64,000 bases of DNA from the NCBI GenBank assembly GCA_016705695.1, contig JADJLA010000001.1:62001-126000 (forward strand), written 5' to 3'. A program made the position numbers and the translations under genes. This stretch comes from Sphingobacteriaceae bacterium (GTDB taxonomy: Bacteria > Bacteroidota > Bacteroidia > B-17B0 > Aurantibacillaceae). The stretch's first letter is position 1. Every line of letters starts with the position of its first letter. Shown here piece after piece: positions 60,123-64,000 of this stretch. Below the pieces are notes generated by a model. It was given only the letters and a program-made list of their open reading frames with translations, made no database searches and was not told the origin of the DNA.

Positions 60123-60130
60123 TATATTTG
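60123..60130 (+). promoter_or_regulatory. -7 promoter box (TATATTTG) of ychF
   Basis: TATATTTG fits TAnnTTTG, 21 bases before the ychF ATG. A -33 candidate TTGG lies near 60110. Confidence 0.5.
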
Positions 60131-60151
60131 CCTTCTTCTAATTGAATTTTT

Positions 60152-61252
60152 ATGGCTTTGAAATGCGGAATTGTGGGATTGCCAAATGTGGGTAAATCAA
60201 CCTTGTTTAACTGTTTGAGTAATGCAAAAGCTCAGGCAGCAAATTTTCCTTTTTGTACAATTGATCCAAATGTGGGAACTATCACCGTTCCTGATGAGCG
60301 TTTGAATAAATTGGCAGAATTGGTAAAACCGCAAGCGATACAGCCAACTACCGTAGAAATTGTAGATATAGCAGGTTTGGTGAAAGGTGCCAGTAAAGGC
60401 GAAGGATTAGGAAATAAATTTCTTGGCAATATTCGCGAGTGTAACGCCATTTTGCATGTGTTGCGTTGTTTTGATGATGATAATATCATCCATGTGGATG
60501 GTAATATTAATCCTGTTCGCGATAAAGAGATCATCGATACCGAGTTGCAGTTAAAAGATCTTGAATCCGTTGAAGTAAAATTAAAAAAGTTTGAAAAAGC
60601 AGCTAAGATCGGTAATGATAAAGAGTCGGTAAAAACATTTAATGTCCTTTTAAAAGTAAAGGAAACTTTAGAAAGTGGAAAATCAGCGCGCGCTTGTCAT
60701 TTAGAAGAAAGCGAATTGCCATTTATTGAGGATCTGCATTTACTTACAGTTAAACCTGTGATGTATGTGTGTAATGTGGATGAGGCATCAGCAAAAACCG
60801 GAAACAAATATGTTGAAGCTGTTCGTGAAGCAGTGAAGGCAGAAAATGCAGAAATATTAATTATCACTGCGCAAATGGAAAGCGAAATTTCTTCTTTAGA
60901 AACATATGAAGAAAAACAAATGTTCTTAGCTGAAATGGGATTAGATGAGCCGGGCGTAAATAAATTAATTAAGTCGGCTTATAAATTATTGGATCTTCAA
61001 ACATATTTTACCGCAGGAGTAAAAGAAGTTAGGGCATGGACCATTAACAAAGGATTTAAAGCACCTCAAGCTGCCGGAGTAATTCATACCGATTTTGAAA
61101 AAGGATTTATTAAAGCAGAAGTGATGAGCTATAATGATTTTGTTACTTTAGGATCAGAAGCTGCGTGCAGAGACAACGGAAAGTTAAGAGTTGAAGGAAA
61201 AGAATATGTTGTAGCAGATGGAGATGTGATGCATTTTAGGTTTAATGTTTAA
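60152..61252 (+). CDS. ychF: redox-regulated ATPase YchF (OLA1 family)
   Basis: A 366-residue P-loop ATPase related to Obg GTPases. The P-loop is GLPNVGKSTLFN. FPFCTIDPNVGTITVPDERL precedes the G3 motif VDIAGLVKGASKGEGLGNKF. YVCNVDEAS replaces the guanine-reading NKxD, as in ATP-preferring YchF. A coiled domain (about 130-200) and a C-terminal TGS domain (LLDLQTYFTAGVKEVRAWTI ... GFIKAEVMSYNDFV) complete it. YchF binds the ribosome and modulates the oxidative stress response. The AIM24-family gene follows after nine bases. Confidence 0.95.
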   Translation: MALKCGIVGLPNVGKSTLFNCLSNAKAQAANFPFCTIDPNVGTITVPDERLNKLAELVKPQAIQPTTVEIVDIAGLVKGASKGEGLGNKFLGNIRECNAILHVLRCFDDDNIIHVDGNINPVRDKEIIDTELQLKDLESVEVKLKKFEKAAKIGNDKESVKTFNVLLKVKETLESGKSARACHLEESELPFIEDLHLLTVKPVMYVCNVDEASAKTGNKYVEAVREAVKAENAEILIITAQMESEISSLETYEEKQMFLAEMGLDEPGVNKLIKSAYKLLDLQTYFTAGVKEVRAWTINKGFKAPQAAGVIHTDFEKGFIKAEVMSYNDFVTLGSEAACRDNGKLRVEGKEYVVADGDVMHFRFNV

Positions 61253-61261
61253 AGTTGTTTT

Positions 61262-62029
61262 ATGAAAAATCACGAAATAGATTATAAATTATTCGGCGAA
61301 GAAATGCAATGTGTGGAAGTGGAACTTGATCCACAAGAACAGGTAATTGCAGAGCCGGGAAGTTTTATGATGATGAACGATGGGATCAAAATGGAAACCT
61401 TGTTCGGCGATGGAAATGAAAAAGGAATTTTAGATAAATTATTTTCGGCCGGAAAAAGAATGTTAACCGGTGAGAATTTATTTATGACAGTGTATACAAA
61501 TACAGTTCAGGATAAACGCCGAGTTACATTTGCAGCGCCATATGCCGGAAAAATAATTCCCTTAGATCTTTCAAAATTGGGCGAAAAAGTGATTTGCCAA
61601 AAAGATAGTTTTTTAGCCGCGGCCAAAGGCGTAGCGGTTGGAATTGAATTTCAAAAGAAATTAGGAACTGGATTATTTGGCGGTGAAGGATTTATTATGC
61701 AAAAATTAGAAGGCGATGGAATGGCCTTTGTGCATAGTGGCGGACATGTGATCGAAAAAGATCTTCAGCCCGGCGAACTATTAAAAGTAGATACAGGATG
61801 TATAGTTGCTTTTGTAAGTACAGTAAATTACGATATACAATTTGTGGGCGGTGTAAAAAATACATTGTTTGGTGGCGAAGGAATGTTTTACGCAACACTT
61901 CGTGGACCGGGAAAAATTTGGATCCAAACTTTACCAATTAGCAGATTAGCAGGAAGAATACTTTCGTATGGTGGTGGAAGAAGAAAAGAAGAAGGTGGAA
62001 TTTTAGGGAATTTTTTAGGTGGAGATTAA
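61262..62029 (+). CDS. TIGR00266/AIM24 family protein
   Basis: A 255-residue soluble beta-rich protein. EMQCVEVELDPQEQVIAEPG starts the TRAP-like beta-helix. GSFMMMNDGIKMETLFGDGN, FMTVYTNTVQDKRRVTFAAP, FLAAAKGVAVGIEFQKKLGT, GEGFIMQKLEGDGMAFVHSG and VNYDIQFVGGVKNTLFGGEG are all typical of TIGR00266. The mitochondrial AIM24 relative acts in inner-membrane organisation; the bacterial role is unknown. The C-terminus is a basic Gly-rich tail (YGGGRRKEEGGILGNFLGGD). Probably co-transcribed with ychF. Confidence 0.88.
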   Translation: MKNHEIDYKLFGEEMQCVEVELDPQEQVIAEPGSFMMMNDGIKMETLFGDGNEKGILDKLFSAGKRMLTGENLFMTVYTNTVQDKRRVTFAAPYAGKIIPLDLSKLGEKVICQKDSFLAAAKGVAVGIEFQKKLGTGLFGGEGFIMQKLEGDGMAFVHSGGHVIEKDLQPGELLKVDTGCIVAFVSTVNYDIQFVGGVKNTLFGGEGMFYATLRGPGKIWIQTLPISRLAGRILSYGGGRRKEEGGILGNFLGGD

Positions 62030-62038
62030 TAGAATTTT

Positions 62039-62087
62039 GAATTTTAAATGTTGAATTGTGAATTAACTCATTCAACATTTAAAATTC
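62039..62087. repeat. 18-bp inverted repeat after the AIM24-family gene
   Basis: GAATTTTAAATGTTGAAT (62039-62056) is perfectly inverted at 62070-62087, with a 13-base spacer. It is followed by part of the unit again (AACATTTAAAATT, 62088-62100). AT-rich, with no T-run, so more a repeat than a clean terminator. It fills the gap before parE. Confidence 0.75.
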
Positions 62088-62109
62088 AACATTTAAAATT
62101 TATAACATT

Positions 62110-63969
62110 ATGGCAAAATCAAATTATACAGAAGACAATATCCGATCCCTTGATTGGAAAGAGCACATTCGTACACGTCCCGGAATGTACATTGGAAAGT
62201 TAGGAGATGGAAGCGCCTTCGATGATGGAATTTATGTATTACTAAAAGAGGTAATGGATAATTGCATCGACGAATTTATGATGGGCGAAGGTGATAAGAT
62301 CGAGATCAACGTAAAGGAAGGAATTGTTTCTATTCGTGACTACGGACGTGGAATTCCCTTAGGAAAAGTGGTTGACGTTGTTTCTAAAATGAATACAGGT
62401 GGTAAATACGATAGCGACGCATTTAAAAAATCCATTGGTTTAAATGGTGTTGGTACAAAAGCGGTAAATGCATTATCTATTAATTTTAAAGTAACTGCGT
62501 ATCGCGATGGGCAGTCAAAAACAGCTGAATTTAGCAAAGGAGAATTAGTAAAGGAACACCGTTTGGTTTCAAATACCGGAGAAAAGAACGGAACATTGGT
62601 TGAATTTAAACCCGACGATAGCATCTTTAAAAAATACCATTACGTTCATGAATACATGGATCGAATGATATGGAATTACGCTTACTTGAATACAGGTTTA
62701 AAATTGTATTTGAACGGAGCAGAGTATGAATCAAAGAATGGATTAAAAGATCTTTTAGAAAAGAATATCACCGGTGAAACATTATATCCTATCATTCATT
62801 TAAAAGGAGAGGATATTGAATTAGCTATGACACATAGCAACGAACATTACACCGAAGAATATTATAGTTATGTAAATGGTCAATATACCACACAAGGCGG
62901 AACACATCAAGGTGCATTTAGAGAAGCGATCGTAAAAACTATTCGTGAGTTCTTTAAAAAAGATTTTGAACCATCGGATGTACGTAAATCTATCGTTGCT
63001 GCTATTTCTGTAAAAGTTCAGGAACCTATTTTTGAATCGCAAACCAAAACAAAATTAGGATCGAATGAAATTGCACCGGGCGGACAAAGCATACGTAGCT
63101 TTATTGGCGATTTTATAAAAAAGGAACTCGACAATTTTTTACATAAGAACTCAGAAGTTGCAAAGGCCATTGAAGCAAAGATCATTGCTAACGAACGCGA
63201 ACGTAAGGAATTAACGGGTATTCAAAAATTAGCTCGTGAGCGCGCTAAAAAATCATCACTTCACAATAAAAAACTACGCGATTGCCGCACACATTTAGAT
63301 GATACAAAAGATGTACGTCGTTTAGAGACCTCTTTGTTTATATGCGAGGGAGATTCAGCAAGTGGTTCTATTACTAAAACGCGCGATGTAAATACCCAAG
63401 CCGTATTTAGTTTAAAGGGTAAACCTTTGAATTGTTTTGGGCTAGGTAAGAAAATAGTGTACGAAAACGAAGAGTTCAATTTAATGCAAGCAGCCTTAAA
63501 TATTGAGGACGGCATTGAAAATCTACGTTATAATAACATTATCATTGCTACCGATGCCGATGTGGATGGTATGCATATCCGTTTATTATTGTTAACCTTC
63601 TTTTTACAATTCTTCCCCGAACTGGTGAAGAATAACCACGTTAAGATCTTACAAACGCCTTTGTTTAGGGTGCGCAATAAAAAGGAAACCGCTTATTGCT
63701 ATAGTGATGAAGAGCGTAAAGCCGCTATTTCTAAACTGGGCCCAAAGCCCGAAATAACTCGTTTTAAAGGGTTAGGAGAAATTAGTCCCGATGAATTCAA
63801 GCATTTTATTGGCAAGGATATCCGCCTTGAGCCCGTTTTATTGGATCAAAAAGCCAGCATCCAGGAACTCCTTAATTATTATATGGGAAAGAACACTCAA
63901 GAGAGGCAGGAATTTATTATCGATAACCTGCGTGTTGAGCTCGATGCAGAGGAGAATTTGCTCGCCTAA
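62110..63969 (+). CDS. parE: DNA topoisomerase IV subunit B
   Basis: A 619-residue type IIA topoisomerase ATPase subunit that separates daughter chromosomes. The GHKL ATPase has EVMDNCIDEFM, DYGRGIPLGKV and IGLNGVGTKAVNALS, and QYTTQGGTHQGAFREAI carries the conserved Lys-loop region. The transducer follows. The TOPRIM domain has SLFICEGDSASGSITKTRD and NNIIIATDADVDGMHIR. The C-terminus is short without the GyrB insertion, so ParE is preferred over GyrB. The stop is 31 bases from the window edge; the partner parC probably follows. Confidence 0.93.
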   Translation: MAKSNYTEDNIRSLDWKEHIRTRPGMYIGKLGDGSAFDDGIYVLLKEVMDNCIDEFMMGEGDKIEINVKEGIVSIRDYGRGIPLGKVVDVVSKMNTGGKYDSDAFKKSIGLNGVGTKAVNALSINFKVTAYRDGQSKTAEFSKGELVKEHRLVSNTGEKNGTLVEFKPDDSIFKKYHYVHEYMDRMIWNYAYLNTGLKLYLNGAEYESKNGLKDLLEKNITGETLYPIIHLKGEDIELAMTHSNEHYTEEYYSYVNGQYTTQGGTHQGAFREAIVKTIREFFKKDFEPSDVRKSIVAAISVKVQEPIFESQTKTKLGSNEIAPGGQSIRSFIGDFIKKELDNFLHKNSEVAKAIEAKIIANERERKELTGIQKLARERAKKSSLHNKKLRDCRTHLDDTKDVRRLETSLFICEGDSASGSITKTRDVNTQAVFSLKGKPLNCFGLGKKIVYENEEFNLMQAALNIEDGIENLRYNNIIIATDADVDGMHIRLLLLTFFLQFFPELVKNNHVKILQTPLFRVRNKKETAYCYSDEERKAAISKLGPKPEITRFKGLGEISPDEFKHFIGKDIRLEPVLLDQKASIQELLNYYMGKNTQERQEFIIDNLRVELDAEENLLA

Positions 63970-64000
63970 ACCTATTTAAATAGTTAATATCAGTTAAAAA

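Noticed and set aside
62030..62110. Terminator between the AIM24-family gene and parE
   Set aside because: A perfect inverted repeat, but no T-run in either direction, and the unit is partly repeated; listed as repeat.

Overview
The window is an AT-rich chromosomal segment of a Bacteroidota bacterium, probably in or near Flavobacteriia. The evidence is a C-terminal type IX secretion (T9SS) sorting domain, GEVED and CUB surface modules, TAnnTTTG promoter boxes a few bases from start codons, few Shine-Dalgarno sites, a SusC-like TonB-dependent receptor, CCDC81-type HU/SPOR and GIN/DUF2807 proteins, DUF4271, DUF5777 and DUF1571, a ParE-type topoisomerase, and the usual Bacteroidota order mutY / HU / TPR / COX24-like peptide / RNase G.

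Layout. 1-8 kb: two large secreted surface proteins (one running off the left edge) around a helical-repeat protein. 8-16 kb: a GT9 glycosyltransferase, a hotdog thioesterase, HemJ, a HU/SPOR protein, a DUF1571 protein, and an ECF sigma / anti-sigma / DUF2807 adhesin locus. 17-21 kb: a dinB-dnaE translesion polymerase pair carrying three frameshifts, then tRNA-Arg(UCU). 21.5-30 kb: a GT2 glycosyltransferase, a DsbD-like thiol reductase, a frameshifted outer-membrane protein, and an SDR / small secreted protein / TonB receptor operon in which the last two reading frames are fused. 30-38 kb: lipoproteins, a 40-residue histone-H1-like peptide, a radical SAM/SPASM enzyme, and the operon yceI / DUF5777 / DUF4271 / hemD, whose HemD carries an H1-like tail. 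37-42 kb: mutY diverging from HU, TPR, COX24-like and RNase G. 42-50 kb: a haem lipoprotein, an esterase, RNase R, purN, an N-terminally missing lgt, dnaA, and a 5'-nucleotidase split into two genes. 50-55 kb: a sugar-nucleotide operon (aminotransferase, UDP-glucose dehydrogenase, UDP-glucuronate decarboxylase), an unknown gene and acylphosphatase. 55-64 kb: mdh, a transketolase split in two with a VWA gene between the halves, ychF, an AIM24-family gene and parE.

Three themes stand out beyond ordinary housekeeping. (1) Reading-frame damage is concentrated in a few genes: dinB, dnaE (twice), an outer-membrane protein, probably the TonB operon, and the lgt/purN junction. Most indels lie in short G/C runs, so sequence or assembly error must be excluded before calling decay. 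(2) Gene ends are decorated by several families of dispersed hairpin repeats, often exactly flush with a stop codon; one GC-rich family keeps constant linkers while its internal hairpins differ. (3) Two genes (the GT2 enzyme and acylphosphatase) look best when started at CTG.

I found no CRISPR array, transposase, integrase or rRNA. I saw no clearly new defence or biosynthetic system. The best leads are the modular stop-flanking repeats, the H1-like tail on HemD, the VWA gene inside the split transketolase, and the damaged polymerase cassette.
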